Shown here: in pieces, positions 38,201-51,270 of the stretch
Numbering within the stretch: position 1 is the stretch's first letter
How the letters are laid out: every line of letters begins with the position of its first letter
DNA from: Syngnathus acus
Lineage: Eukaryota > Chordata > Actinopteri > Syngnathiformes > Syngnathidae
DNA length: 64,000 nucleotides
Reading direction: 5' to 3'
Assembly (NCBI RefSeq): GCF_901709675.1
Contig: NC_051088.1
Coordinates: 10,874,193-10,938,192, forward strand
Notes under the pieces: generated by a model
What the model was told of the DNA's origin: nothing
Databases searched by the model: none
Seen by the model: the letters and a program-made list of their open reading frames with translations, nothing else
Translations under genes and position numbers: made by a program

Positions 38201-38825
38201 TGCGTGCGGGAAAAAATAAGAAATGTGCACAAGTCAGCAGAGCCTGCAAAATCCCAGAGCAAATGATGTTGCACTGAAGCGGAAGAAAACAAGCAATTAC
38301 AGGTAGCCAACACAAATTTCATTTTTCACAAGACGGTTTGGCAAAGAAATCCCATTGTGGAGGCACAGCTGCGTGGATGAGAATGTCTAAAAATTGTCCG
38401 ATTTAAAATCGGCCGATTTAAAGCAATGAGGGTTGCGTCAGACGCAAAAATCGCAAAGCCCCTGATCGCGAAGCACCTGAAAGGACAAACGTGTCCGTTC
38501 ATATAATGCTGAAAGATATCTCTTAGGTTTCAGGCTTGTAGTCTTTATGTAGAAAACATCCGACTGCCAGCTCACAAGCTCGTCCAAACGATTGAGAGAA
38601 CGAGTGCAAGTCTCAGTGAGGAGGTTCCCGGGTCACTTTTCCTTGAGAGACTTCCCATCCACCTCGTGACCTAACATTATTATTTTCATCTTCTCACAAG
38701 CTGGAAAGAGACTGCAGCTGAATCCAAATCAGCGTGTCAGATGACAGCGCTGGAATTAGATTGGAATGACGCACGGTGGGGGGCTGGAGGGGGGGTGAGG
38801 GTTCTCATTCTCTCGCCTTAAGGAG
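35269..38825. other. Unannotated intergenic DNA
   Basis: No supported gene. A GC-rich patch with 'ccgcgg' lies at about 36580-36860, crossed by open frames on both strands without domains. Other parts are A/T-rich and plain. A G-rich run 'ggtggggggctggagggggg' lies near 38776. Confidence 0.4.
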
Positions 38826-38938
38826 ATGATCAATTAGAGAGGCTGATTGAGTCTGGAGCCAGCTTTTCCTTCAATCCCACTTTAATTGGATCTCTAGCTT
38901 CTAATTGACTTTCTAATTTTTCAATTAGCAATCAACAT
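38826..38938. promoter_or_regulatory. Homeodomain-type site cluster
   Basis: Five TAATT/AATTA cores lie within about 110 bp: 'atcaattagag', 'tttaattgga', 'tctaattgac', 'tctaattttt' and 'tcaattagca', the last followed by 'atcaacatta'. The sequence is not a simple repeat, and the flanks of the cores differ. This looks like a conserved developmental enhancer core in which several homeodomain or LIM/POU proteins could bind. A/T-richness raises the chance rate, so confidence is limited. Confidence 0.35.
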
Positions 38939-41900
38939 TAGAGATTTTTTTTTTTGAAAGACCATAACAGAGTTGCTAATCGGCACGATTCGAAGGAGAC
39001 AACAAAAAACATGAAGAATCCTTTGCCACATGTGCGATAGTGTAATTAGCAGTCTGACATCACAGTTGCTGTCACGGTCATTTTGCCATGTAGTATTAGC
39101 CATAAAATATATACATATTTTTGTATCATTTTTTTAAAGCAGGAATATTGTGACAAATATAACAGCCATGTCTTTGACAATTGTTTTTGCACCAATCGAA
39201 CTGGTGCGTCTGTCATTTGCATACTGGACTATAAGCATTAGAGAAAAACATCACTTGTTCACTTGTATCATCATTTACAAAGTGGAAAGTGGCGTAAATG
39301 TGGCCCTGGAGCAAATGCTTGACAAATTTTTGACATATATGTCGTATTTTTTCAATACTACAATGACGGTAACTAACCGTTTAAATAAGCAGGTATCTTG
39401 CAATTATGCCGATGCGCTTGTTGATCATTGCATACACTTGGTGGTCCCTCCTGAGCAAAAGATATTTGACGAAGTGGGACCAGAGGGGTCAATGTGTGAT
39501 CAGAGAGTAGAAGTGCAGGGGCCACAATATCAAGGGGTGGTCACATGAGGGTCAGAGAGAAAAAAGAACGGCCCCAAAAGGCCACTTGACTCTGGGCCAC
39601 TCTGGGACTATCGCGAAAGGGTTCAAGCTGTGGTGAGAATTTTATTATTCTTTTTTTAAGTCTTTGCCGAGTCGTCGAGCTACGTTCAAGGACACAGGAA
39701 GGGATCGAGGGGAGAAATTATGCTAATCTAGGGCAGAAATTGAGCTGGGCTAGATGAGTCAAAGGAAAAGGAAGTAGATAAAACCCTCATTAATGTGTTT
39801 GCGTTTGGCCGAGAAGTGTTTGGAGAGGACTTAACCCCTTGGGGATGGAAGCCGTATGCAGCAGACTCAGGTAGTTCATCTCTTTGGGGAGATTCTAAAA
39901 TAACATTGGATTTGGTTAGCTTGACTGAATGAAATTCCAATAATTATCCCGGAGTAACCATTAGGACAAGACTGGAATCCCTGTGGGCACTGTGTACTCA
40001 CTCTGCAAATGAAAGACACTTCTCTTGGGATAAGTAAACTCTCCGAGACAATAGGTAGAATTCCAGAGATAACCCCCGAAGTGATCGACCACAAATAAGA
40101 AAACTCTGACGGGTGACTTACAACAATACAGAATCTCACACTAGTGGATTTGTTTGTTAGGACATTCAATCTGTTGAGTCCAACCTTTTCAGCCTTGTTC
40201 CATAAATATTCCGCACTTTTTTCATGTTCTAAACCAAATAATTCATAAAACCCACCACAAATGACTTATAAAGCTGATTTAGGACTGGACCAGAAGTATT
40301 GATCTGTGTGCTCACGGTAATCATAATGATTTAAGCAGCAATGTAACTCAAACTTAAAGAGATTTCAGTGAAGAAAGAATGGCACTACTACAGAAGAAGG
40401 AAATATATGGTTATGGATCTTTACAAATAGTTTGTTTCTCTCAGTTTTGTCAGATGATCATTAAAGGTTGAAGACTTTAAATGTTGCGTTTATTGTCTGA
40501 GCTGTGCAGTTTTGCTTATCTTGAATAGTAAAAAGAAATGTGTTAGAAAGCACAAGTACGTGTTTTGAAGGACTGTGGAGACATTTTGTCAAAAGATGAT
40601 GTTATAAAACAAGTTCAGCCACATAATGTCAACATAATGGAGCACAAACAATCACATTCGGCTTAAAAATTGAAAATTGTCTCAAAGTCTGTTTATGAGC
40701 TCGTCATCAAAGAGTGATGAAATGCATCTCTGCATAAGTGGACCAGTTAGCATACTCCTATAAATCTGTCTGCCACCAAAGCGACAACCGTAATGTGAGC
40801 ATGTGAGCGTTAGAATTGCATCAAGCAGCAAATGAAGTGGTGCTCTCATCCGATGCATCATTTTTGCACAATGCCGGCGAGGTGAATGTCCATTTCTTTG
40901 AAAAAGAATAGAAAGCACCAGTGACCCGAGGCTGTTTTAAAAAATAGAGCATACATAATATCCTACAGGGCACTTTATCTTTCCAACTGAGAAACAAACA
41001 GAAGCTATAAGTGCATAATCCCTTTGGCCTAAGTAATAAAATACAAAATTGCGTTGCTTCCATGAATTTAGTTGAGCGCTACGAAATAAATTCCCAAGCA
41101 AAACATATTACAAAGCAGCCCGTTTTATCAAATACTTTCCCGAATCGAGCAACCTTCAGGGGCCAATTTAAAGGTTCCTTCATTTAGAGGGAGATATTGT
41201 GCGGCATTATTCATAGGCAATAATTATATTGGAGCGCTGTAAGATGACAGTAATATTGGGAGGAGTGATGGTGATGCGTCTCAGTCATATCCTTCTTGGA
41301 AAACGTATTCCCACTTGGTCTAGTTAGATCCGGGACAATTGCAGTGGAATTGTGATCTCTTTGCAAATAACACGGATAACGGCATTGGGATGAATAAATG
41401 TAGTGGCTCTAAAACTTCTAACTGTAAACAAAGCCATAGATTCTGGTAATGCAAGCGAAGTGGTTCACACCCTCAGAAGATGCCCAAATTGAGACTGTAT
41501 AAGAGGGGTGCTGCATCTGTCTTTAAAGCAGCTTTAACATTGGAGGTTGTTGGGGTTTTTAGTCGTGCACTGTACAAGGAGCAATTGATTTTGCCTGACC
41601 AGTAACCAGTTGACAGGTGGCATGCATGACACACACACACACAGCTTTCAGAATCATAAGATTGCATTGTCTGAGATCACGATTTCAATCCAAAAACAAT
41701 CAATCCTTTGGCCTTAGGCCAAAACATCTGCGAGTTCTGTCTGCAGCTACAGGCAAACAAACATCAGCGATACTATTACAGTTCGTTCCACTGTTTCACA
41801 GAACAGACAACCGTCACAAACCTGACCAGCAAAATGTAACCGAGGGGTTACTAGAGTTCATCATTAAATAGATCACACCTTGCTGTAAGCCATCTGACCT

Positions 41901-42115
41901 TTAAAGAAACTATCAGGGAAGCTTAAGGCGCCACAACTCACTTCCATGGCATTCAGAACTGTTTTTGAGTACAGAGCAGGGGTACGTGAGAGCTATGACG
42001 CTCGCTCCTACTTTGAATGCAGAAGAAAAGAAATCATCTGCCTGGAGTGAAGCAGACTCATCTTTCTGGCATCCTCAGCTCAGCCCTCTTGCTTGCAAAG
42101 TAGGAGGGAGGCGGC
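38939..42115. other. Unannotated intergenic DNA
   Basis: No supported gene. The 132-codon plus-strand frame at 39150-39548 has plausible composition but no recognisable domain, homologue or gene context, so I treat it as chance. A short (AC)n tract lies at 41629-41642. Confidence 0.4.
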
Positions 42116-42116
42116 A

Positions 42117-42148
42117 TGTGTGTGTGCGCGTATGCGTGTGTGTGTTGG
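42117..42148. repeat. (GT)n microsatellite, interrupted
   Basis: GT units broken by GCGT and AT steps, about 30 bp. Confidence 0.8.
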
Positions 42149-42783
42149 GATAAAATTAAAGAACAACAAATATTAATGAGGTGCTACACTGAGAAATAAT
42201 GATGTGTGCTCTCCCTGATAGCATCTGTACTTTCTTAATGGCGTGCGCAATTACGTGGGCTTCCATTAATATCACAGGCGGGAGCTGTCATGGCTAAGGG
42301 CCTCACTTCAATCACTGTGTGCCTCTGTAAGTACACAGAAAAGAAATATACGTGCATGAAATATAGCTGCAGTGCTTGGCTATTAGGCCACATAAACAGC
42401 TACTGGGGAAGGAGGGGGGGCAGAGCCAATGGATCATAATAGAAATTTGTCATCAGGAAAATTAAAATTATCCAAACACGGTGAAAGAATGTAAAATATC
42501 GGAGGGGTTTAAAAACCCAAGCAAGGGGTATCAATAAAAGTCGAGCTGTTATGAGGAGTTGCGGGAACACTGTAACTTATAGGGTTTGACAGTTTTAGTT
42601 AATTAAGAATCATTTGTAATTAACTACATCAAAATGCACTCGCACCGGTTTACCAGTACTGCTTGGACGCTTGCTTTTTGTTGTCGAGTCAGTTTACCAC
42701 AGGGAACTCATAAAGTGGCCAATTTATTTAAGTCACAACACAAGGGTACACTTGTGATGGCAAAGAGGAAAAGCATGATAATG

Positions 42784-42895
42784 TCCATCCATCCGTCCGT
42801 CCGTCCGTCCGTCCGTCCGTCCGTCCATCCATCCATCCATCCATCCATCCATCCATCCATCGTCTGTTGTGCTTGTCCTTATTTTATCATAGTAT
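42784..42895. repeat. L2-like repeat start with (CCAT)/(CCGT) tract
   Basis: A 78-bp tract of CCAT units with an internal block of CCGT units (42784-42861) is followed by 'cgtctgttgtgcttgtcctt'. Full fish copies read (CATC)n then 'ttctgtaccgcttgtcctca', so this is the start of the same dispersed repeat seen at 60.35 kb, cut off soon after. The serine/valine/histidine-rich open frame here is an artefact of the repeat. Confidence 0.65.
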
Positions 42896-44750
42896 TAGAA
42901 ATGGAGCTTATTGAATCTTTAATTGGTTAGACCCATGAGGGGGTCCTTGGAAAAATACCTTCACTTCAAAAGCTCCCTGGTCCCAACTTTGAGAATTGCA
43001 GTAAAGAGTAAATGGCTAGAAGCAAAGCAGCATGAAGTTTCCTCATGGAAAATCTTTAAGGAGTAGCGTTAATAATGCATACTCGAGAGCAACTAAACAA
43101 GGGAACAAACCTGCTCTTTGGAACCCAACGTGCTGCGACTTTTTATGCAACATAGTACCTGCTCATACTTTGCTCTCATTCTTTCCAAAGAAACAAAAAT
43201 GTATTGATGGCCGCATTTGGTTGCACATTCAGCAATGTGCTAAGCTTCTCGGCAGACACATTTTCACAATACATATTGATAATTCTTAGTATTGATGTAA
43301 CCTGTTAATGACCTTTAAAGACAGTTTTAAATTGATATACTTGATCCAAAAAGCCAAATTTGTCAAGCACAGATGGATGTTGCTGGATCGTAAGCATAAA
43401 AAAAAAATCTGATATCTTTAACCCCCTACTCATTTAAAACTACAAAAGAGACATTAATTTTGTATTCTTTTAATTTGACAGAATATTCAAGAATGTTAAA
43501 AAGAAAGCATAAACCATGAGGTTAACTTGAGGGTGAGTAGTAGTTACCTTCCACTGTGACAGTAAGGAACATTCAATTATTACAGAAGGTCATTCGAGGA
43601 TTTAGGGGTACAGCGAGACCTATTCATTTACAATCATTGCTATGAAATTAGAACACATCAGCAAGCGTCCCAAAACTGGCTTTGTTCCACTTTATTCTAC
43701 CTGCTCAATGTTTACACAGACAAAAATATGGATCCCATACGACTACAAGGATAAGACAATCAGCGAGAATCTGTCCCTGATGTCTGCTAAGGTTGTTCAA
43801 TATTAGATTATAAATAAAATAATCTCTGGTCAATATTTGAGAAAGTTGAGCGCTTTGGATGGTAGAAATCCTCTTATCAAGTCGAACAATATTAATACAG
43901 GACTGAGAATAAACATTAGCAAACAAAGAGGTGGCAAGCAAAGATAAATATAGTCATGTCGGAGGATGAAGACTGAAGAAACATTGAACGGCACATTTGC
44001 AAGAATTTAAAAATGGTTTTATGATGATAAGCCATTTTAGAAAAAAAGGCTCGTCCACTGGTAGAAAGAAATGGACCTTGCGAAACTGCGTGGCCTCAAT
44101 TAATTCAATTATTTTAATCAGATTAGATTTATCATCAAGACAGTAGGGAATCATTCGAATGAGATAAGTGCATTGTGTACTCTGTAGTCAGTGTGCTCGT
44201 TATGACGAAACTGCCAACCACCACACAACCACCATCTCAATTAGCTTAAACTCTCCGACAAGGACACCGGCTGAATCAATCTCAATATGTAGGATTCATG
44301 GATTTGTTTACCAAGTAAGTGCAGCCAATCACATATCTTGCAAAAGCATCTTGGCATTCCTTTTGAGTTTAAAATGTCAACTCTGAAATCCTAGCTTCAT
44401 ATGGCCAAACTACACCATTGAACTAAATATGAGATCACACATCTTACTTACTCAGAGAATTCCTAAAGGTTGTGCTTAGCTTCTGTCTGCCCCTAGGCTG
44501 AATTTTTAGATTACAACAACAGATCCATTTCCAGGAATCGGTATATGGTAGAAATATATTAGAAAATATCAATGCTGAAGTCTTATATCAAGGTATAAGG
44601 TACTCACGACTAAAGACGATACGAGTATTGATTACCCTCTTTTGGTTGTTTTACTATCAGGAAAGAGAAAGTAGAAATTAGATGAACAGAAGATTAATTT
44701 CAGGCAATTTTAATGAAAATGTATATTTACATTGGGATATGTAGGCCTTC
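42896..44750. other. Unannotated A/T-rich DNA
   Basis: No gene or firmly recognised repeat. The part at 44575-44640, with 'aaggtactcacgactaaaga', may be a further decayed piece of the repeat called at 44755-44910. Confidence 0.45.
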
Positions 44751-44754
44751 AGCA

Positions 44755-44910
44755 TCAGTCATTGTTTTTTGGGGGAAATGTTATGTGTCAAAAGTACGAG
44801 TGGTATCGGGATTTAGTATTGTGATATCGGTATTTAGTATCGTATTGGTGACTACTTCATAATTGACTTCTCGTACTGGTTTCGGTCTGAAAACAATATG
44901 AGCACTGATA
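44755..44910. repeat. Dispersed 'tatcggtgactact' repeat, copy 1
   Basis: This decayed copy shares the order of several blocks with 52480-52620: 'gtcaaaagta', a 'tatcgg' block, 'ttagtatcg', 'ggtgactact' and 'cggtctgaaaa'. Repeats rich in 'agtatcgg' and 'gagtactc' are common in fish and often begin 'gggatgggcgagta', as the other copy does. The family could be hAT-like, but no target duplication was seen. Confidence 0.5.
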
Positions 44911-45275
44911 TATTTTAATGAGAACATTAATTATTTATAAAATTATGTAATTATAAATAGTCCAACGTTTTACATTGCTCTTCATGGAATAAGCTTACAA
45001 TTATCAATGGAGAATCACAAAGCTTAAAATGAACAAATAATTCACAATGTGTTCATACACCAATTCTTCCATTGGCTGTGACTATGGCAACACACCCTTT
45101 AGGAGTAAATTAAATAGAGAGCGTTTCGAGAGAAAAAAGTCATTTCAAACCCTTCTTCGCTCTTTCTGCTGCTCGTTGTACAGGAACGTCAGAGTGATAT
45201 AATTTTTTTCCCCTCTACGCAGGAAACAGACATGGGCATGATGGAAATTACCCCCTTCACAGATTCCTGTGAAGA
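44911..45275. other. Unannotated A/T-rich DNA
   Basis: No gene. The sequence 'cattggctgtgactatggca' followed by 'acac' near 45072 looks like an inverted CCAAT box next to half of an RFX X-box, which is too little to call. Confidence 0.4.
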
Positions 45276-45279
45276 AGAG

Positions 45280-45530
45280 CATTTTCATATTTCCACGCCT
45301 TTATCATTTCCTTTGAAAACCAGCGGAAGGCGGAGGAAGAGAGGCGGTATTTGCAATTCCTGCGTGGCTCGCCGTATTTGATGATTTTACCGCGGCGGTT
45401 ACAGCAGTTCAATGGAACAAGACAAGAAAGACAGAGCTTGGCAGTGCGGCCTTTTAGCCTAGAGCGAGGTGACAGTTGGGAAGGCCAACAGGACACCAGG
45501 CAGGTGGGGGCTTAGCCACGCCACACAGTC
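45280..45530. promoter_or_regulatory. Candidate regulatory island
   Basis: This GC- and CpG-richer, non-repetitive patch has 'tttatcatttcctttgaaaa' (GATA- and TCF-type cores), a 'gcggaggaagagaggcggta' purine block and 'gaggtgacagttgggaag' (TALE-type). A minus-strand frame of 79 codons has no domain. Function is inferred from composition only. Confidence 0.2.
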
Positions 45531-46170
45531 AGCGGCGTCGCCTTTATCTAAGCCGACCCAACTCGATTCTTCTTTGCTTTGATTCGTGTTGAGCACAATT
45601 AACTGGGCACGATTGCAAACTGATTTTTTTTTTCACACCCCACTTTTCTCTGAAGTGAGATATGAGAAGTTGCCTCACAGCTATGCCTAAGCTTTGATAT
45701 ACGGGAGAAGTTATCACTGTCTCTCAGTCAATCATTCGAGTTCATGCAACATGGGAGTGTTCTGTATTATTAATGTCATTAGCACGTACGAGGCATACAT
45801 AGTAAAAATCAAGAGTCAAGAAGCCAAGTGACAACCTCCTTACTGGAAAGAAGTTTATTCGTGTGGTCTATTAGCATGTTTATTTTGAACCTGAAATAAC
45901 CCAGTATGCTCAAAGCAGGCGCCACCTTAAGGTTGCTGAAGGCAAAAATGATTACAAATAGCCCGTTATGTGTATAAATAAACCTAATCTGAAACAACTA
46001 TGAGTATGTGCAGACTCACTTCAAAATCACTAATAAAATCATTTAAAAAACACCAACTTTTATCTAAAATCAAAAGCAGTGATTCTCAAACCTTTTACAC
46101 CAAGTACAACCAAAACAATATTTAGCGCTCCAAGTACCACCATATTGATCAATATTCGTCCATCATCTTA
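45531..46170. other. Unannotated A/T-rich DNA
   Basis: No gene. A T-run lies near 45625. The sequence 'ttctcaaaccttttacacca' followed by 'agtac.ac' near 46082 recalls a common vertebrate repeat start, but is too short to assign. Confidence 0.4.
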
Positions 46171-46201
46171 TCCATCCATCCATCCATCCATCCATCCATC
46201 C
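46171..46201. repeat. (CATC)n microsatellite
   Basis: Seven to eight perfect CATC units. It may be the leftover tract of an L2-like repeat, but no repeat body follows. Confidence 0.85.
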
Positions 46202-46706
46202 AATCAACATACTAAATGTCTGGGTAGCTGACAAGTGACCCTGCAGGCGAATTAAATGACAAAATTTGACAAATTGACAAAATGAACAGTTTTATGAAGG
46301 AGTCTGAGCAAGAGAAACAAGTGACTAACAAGTGACACTGATCGTAACATGATTCTAATACAACAGGATCGGGAGAAGAAAAAAAAGCCATGTAATGGGA
46401 GTCACGATTTAGTTAGTTCAAGAGTTTTTATTCGTTTTTAGTGGATGAACATAGTCGGCAAACGATAAATGACTAATAAATGACTTTTCGCTCCTGAAAG
46501 GAGATGATGCAAAGTCTGCTCTGGCTGCTCAGGGCCATATGATGGTGTGAGGAAGAATGCTTAGCGGCCGCATGGCAAGAAATCAAATTAGTGCACTCTT
46601 ATCCTGAAACGAGGATGGCTAAAGACCCAGCAGCAGTAGAGATAATTCCTCAATCATAACTAAGTGTCTGTCACCTCTGTGAGATCATTTCAAGGGGATT
46701 ATGCTA
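46202..46706. other. Unannotated intergenic DNA
   Basis: No gene or repeat recognised. Confidence 0.45.
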
Positions 46707-46707
46707 G

Positions 46708-46783
46708 TGTTTGTTTGTTTGTTTGTTTGTTTGTTTGTTTGTTTGTTTGTGTGTTTGTGTGTTTGTTTGTTTGCTTGTTTGTT
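46708..46783. repeat. (GTTT)n microsatellite
   Basis: About 76 bp of GTTT units with a few GTGT and GCTT interruptions in the second half. Confidence 0.9.
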
Positions 46784-46867
46784 GAATTATATAAAAGGTC
46801 CTTGAGCAACTTCTATAAAACTTTTAAAAACATTTAAAAAAATTACGGTTTATTTTTTTGTTATAAA

Positions 46868-46890
46868 AGTAATCATAATAATAATAATAA
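46868..46890. repeat. (AAT)n microsatellite
   Basis: Six ATA/AAT units, 'ataataataataataa'. Confidence 0.8.
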
Positions 46891-48537
46891 AATTTCCATT
46901 CAGTACAATGGAGAAAGATGAAGATGAAGTACAAGCATTTTGCAATACGAAAATGGTCAGATCATGGAACAAATTAAACCTCTATCTAAAGGCGATGTAA
47001 ATTGGGGGGGCTATTGAAAAATGGAGTGCCTTGGAGCCCAAATACACATTTCCATCATAGACAACACCTATCCAATTTTCTTTCTTTGGCAATAAAAGAC
47101 AATAAAATCTCTAGCAGTTCCATGAAACCAATGATGGCAAGCTGTTTAAAATCAGGTGGGTAAATTCTAAAAAATCTAAAAAAAAAAAAAATTGTCAAAT
47201 GCTTAGATTTACATTTGTCAAGTGAAGTCAGTCATAAGTTTACAGTTGTCTTTCATCTTTGACTCTGGTTAATACCAGTGAGACGTGCCTCGTTTTTAGT
47301 GAGTCACGATGGGATACTTTGTGGTAATCCAGATGTGTATCACATTCTTCATATCTGATGAAGAAAGGGCTCGCACTTTTGTCTTTCGAGATGATAGCAT
47401 GGCATCAAATTCCAAGGCACATAAGAGACGACAGAGGGGAAGCAAACCCACAGCACGGAAAACACGCAAAAGAAACAAAATGACCATACACACAATCATC
47501 CCAACAACCGTGACAATTTCCGCAATCTCATGCATGCATATTTTTATTTTCCAAGAATGAACATCTGTCTGCCTCGACATGCCGTTAAATTGGAATTCCG
47601 TGTATGTAAGGTATAATTTCGTGCAGTTTGTTTGTGTTTGGTGTTATCAGACACGAAAAGCTCATATGTGGAATAACTTTACAGGAGTGTGAGTGGAATA
47701 TTGGAATTGAATGTCCTTGGATGTGGAAATCCACACACCTCCACTTCTGTAGTACACCTTCACTCAAAGTACCATCTGCCGTCTCATCTGTATTGATCGG
47801 GCCGACTGTATCCATTGTATCCGTGACATTATTAACCTTGCAATTTGCACTACATGACCTCCTTGGCGGGTGGGGGTGAAGAGATGGAGCGATGCCTTTT
47901 CCACAGTAAAATTGAATTAATCATTCAGGCGGTCAAAAGGTTTGGAAACGTGCCGCTGTGAGTAATAAGGTAAATATGCATGTAAGAGATGAATACATAA
48001 GCTTGTACAGTAAATCATCGCAGTGTGAACTTTAGACCCGCAGAATGGGAATGGATTATGTCCGATTGATTTTACAGCTGAGAGGATAATCAAGACAAGA
48101 CAAGCAATAATGACTATTGGCATCCTGATAAAGTTAACGAGGAGTCAATGCGAGGTGCTTGATGTTTAAACAATGAGGGCTCTTTGGCGCGTGATTTATC
48201 CGGACTTAATTGTTTCAACATGACAACTAAATGGCTCCTCAAACATGAAGTACTACTGAAGGACTTTTTGGAGGAAAGTTCGACATGAAATCAATGCTTT
48301 TTTTCATCCATGAGCTTGCAAAAAAAGCCCTTGCTCCCACTGATCTAGGAAAAATTGCGACTGTTGGCGAAGGTTGCAAAATTTCGTCGGGGTTCGTTCA
48401 AGGTCGCAAATGATTTCGCCAACAGTTTTAGTGTTGTTTTTTTCTTGACGCAAGGAAATTTTGGACAGGGGAACATACTTGACGAAGAATTTTCAATTTG
48501 ATAGAGAAAAAAAACAACAACAAAATTCAGGCATAGA
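46891..48537. other. Unannotated intergenic DNA
   Basis: No supported gene. There is an A13 run near 47178. Two complementary frames of 83 and 94 codons at 47296-47580 mirror each other, as expected by chance, and no domain is seen. Confidence 0.45.
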
Positions 48538-48617
48538 AAGAACATGCAAATGAATGAGGGATTCAAACCCCGAACCTTAAAAATGTGAGGCAGACATTCT
48601 AACCACGACCACAGGGC
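48538..48617. repeat. L2-like fish repeat, end fragment
   Basis: 'agaacatgcaaatgaat' is followed, after a deletion relative to full copies, by 'gattcaaaccccgaacctta' and 'gtgaggcagacattctaacc', the same end as at positions 1-64. It lies in the same orientation as the copies at 1-64 and 60.35 kb. Confidence 0.65.
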
Positions 48618-51100
48618 TTCTGCAGAATTTCTTTGTGTTAATTTGCTGTATTTTAAAACCAAGCTTTCCCCTTAAGTCGTCTCTTGTTGAACTGATAGCA
48701 GGGTGTCTCATGTTAAATGCTATGAAACATAAAAACAGAAGAACAAACACAGAACAGATGGCGTCAAGAGATTTATCGTACGGTTTGTACTGCAGTAATG
48801 TCACACGCTGCTGCCAGAACTCTGATAGAACATAGCAGGTGCATTATAGCGGAGACATGTCGACAATAATGACAATACTTCATCTTATTCCCTGGGGTTT
48901 CCTTCACAACCGATGCTAAGTAACACGGGGGCCGATGTTAGAACTCACGAGCGTTGACAGAAATTTCCTTGTAACACTGAAGTGTTTTTGGCATGTGATA
49001 AAAAGGCTTCATGTTGATTTAGGAAGATTTTAATGAAAGCGAGGTTTGATCTTCAAGTGACTTTGAAATGACTTGTGATTCCAGAGCGGTAGCTTCACCT
49101 GACAGTAACAAGTCCTTGATGGCAAACAAATCTCTGACAAGTCCCTTTTCCTTGCCCGGCCCTTTTTTTATAGATAGTCTTAAGACTTTAATCCTGATCC
49201 CGTGACGGACTCATCCAGTCAATAGGGTAAAGAGAAGCTCACGCCAGAGATGTGTGCGCTTCTCCAAAGGCAGGCTCCGGAGCACATGCTCCGCATCTCA
49301 AATGTAGGCTCAGCGCAGATGAAGACTATTGAAGGAAGGATCGATGGTTTTAATAAGTCTCCCTCACGTCTTTCAGCTCTGTACAATTTTATCTCCCTGG
49401 ATTTCAATCAAAAAAGTGTGGAAAGAGCTCTGAGGTTTGCTTATCATTCATTAAATCTATTGCAATTAAAAGATATGTTTAATCGTTTACTGTACTGTAC
49501 TGAACTGAACTCTTACGCTGCTAAACTCACAATATTTTCTGACTGATGACTTCTACCAGACATCCTGAATGTGAAACAAAATTATGACCGAATTCAATTG
49601 GCGGTGATGCATTTGGAGTTTATGGGTGATTGTTTCAAAATGGATCCAAATGAGCAACAGCATCACAAACTAATCATTCTTAGCCAGCCAACATTTAACT
49701 TGTTTCTCATACTATCTCACTAGACAACTGCTATCCAAAAGATTAATTTCTCAGCCCAAATACATAATGTGATATAGAATAAAAAAATGAATTGATCCGA
49801 CATGGACAGCTAACGGGTCTCCATTCGTAACGATGAATAGACAGAAAGTACATTAAATCTTCAAGTAGTGATGGGCATTACGTACCTTAGCATCGCCACA
49901 GCTCAAGAGAATGAGTGTTGTATCTGCTTATTTGTATTTACGGTTGTTCTTTAACGGAGCAAACCTTTGTCATGTCGTATGTTTAATGGCATTGAATCGC
50001 AACAGAGGTGGAAAAAAGGAAGCACACTCACATCGCATCTCATGAATGTGATCAAATGCATGGTGGAAAATGTTTGCTTCAATTCGGCTCTTACAGATGA
50101 CCCCTCCCCCACATTAGTCCGTTAAATCCAGGTTCCACTGCGCGCCGAAATATGTTTTGTGAAGGAAAGCCGCAATTTAAATAAACTTGCCTAAGTTGCC
50201 TAAAATGTCTTGTAAAAGTGGAAGAATGTGCACATTCATAAAGTAAACTTAGCAAATTGTATGGAAGGACCCCTGGAAGGCTTGCAAAGCAAGCAGCAAG
50301 TCCTCTGCTGCAAGCAACATGCAGATTACCTGCTTGTCAACCTGCTCCTAATTATTATTCATGTTTACAAACTTGCGTCTCACGGGACGAGCCGCTCGAC
50401 CGGCCGCATATGAGATGAGCAAACAGAGGCGGTGCCGGCGCACAAGAGTGGACATGAATTTATTCATGGCGAAAAAGCGTCTCCACTCTTCCTCCCCAGA
50501 GAGGAGACATTTATGAAGACATTCCATCAAAATCATTGCGATTACATTAACATTCTGAGCAGACGCTACCTGCGTCAGAAAGTTGCTCGCCCGAGCCTCC
50601 ACCCACACACCCACGACCGTCCGTCGAGCGAGGTGAGGGCGGATGCGATCTGCCTTTCCCTCAGGATGCGCTGAGAGGCACTTTTGCTGCCGCCGCTGGG
50701 GGAATCACTTGAAAATTGCCAAGCAGTAAAAACAGTACCGATATGACCTCTAACCTCTGCTCATTGGAGCGGCATGGACTGGAAATGAGGAAAAATCAGC
50801 GATGATCAAATGACATGTGAACACTGAAACGAGAACTTTATGGATGCTGCAAATTATGGCCTACACGGACAACAATGAAGTAGATTCCCCCAAAGTTGAA
50901 ATGGATGATAAAGTCAGCAAAGCTAAACCGCAAATGATGAAATACAAGCCTCAGAGGCAACTTGAGTCTTCTGTGAGCTGAGGCTCCCCGCACCGTGTTT
51001 TCAAGTAATTGTAAAGACATCTTTCTCTGTGTCGGTTTTGTTTGCTACGCTTCAGGTGCCTTTGATTGCGTTCAGCCCAATAAAGTTAGACAATGTCTGC
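48618..51100. other. Unannotated DNA with a GC-rich island
   Basis: No gene. The part at 50380-50690 is CpG-rich and non-repetitive, with a 16-base palindrome-like 'catgaatttattcatg' (50453-50468) and 'cattgcgattacattaacat'. Open frames on both strands cross it without domains. A conserved noncoding element is possible. Confidence 0.35.
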
Positions 51101-51109
51101 AGCTTCATG

Positions 51110-51270
51110 ACTGACGGCAGCCGCACGCGCTGTCAGATGTGTCAGCCGCATCAAAACACAAAGCGCGGTCCACAGATACGGTTCGCCGTCACCGCTTGAT
51201 GAGGCGTTAAAAGTGACAGATTGGCGCTTACATTGCCGCTATATTGTCTACATGACATACATGACGCCTG
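51110..51270. promoter_or_regulatory. Candidate regulatory island
   Basis: CpG-rich, non-repetitive sequence with 'cacaaagcgcggtccacag', 'gttaaaagtgacagattggc' (TALE-type) and 'catgacatacatgacg'. No coding signal. Composition and motifs only. Confidence 0.2.

Noticed and set aside
39150-39548. A 132-codon plus-strand open frame with ordinary amino-acid composition.
   Set aside because: No domain, signal peptide, splice context or known homologue was recognised, and the plus strand is A/T-rich here. Not supportable as a gene.
42784-42861. Regularly spaced tetranucleotide units that might be mistaken for a structured array such as CRISPR.
   Set aside because: The units are 4 bp with no spacers. 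This is a microsatellite at the start of an L2-like repeat in eukaryotic DNA.
45060-45095. An inverted CCAAT box next to an RFX-like half site, as in some promoters.
   Set aside because: There is one half site only, with no transcription-start context and no ORF downstream.
49870-49895. 'gtgatgggcattacg', resembling the start of the hAT-like repeat at 52.37 kb.
   Set aside because: Only about 12 bases agree and nothing of the repeat body follows.
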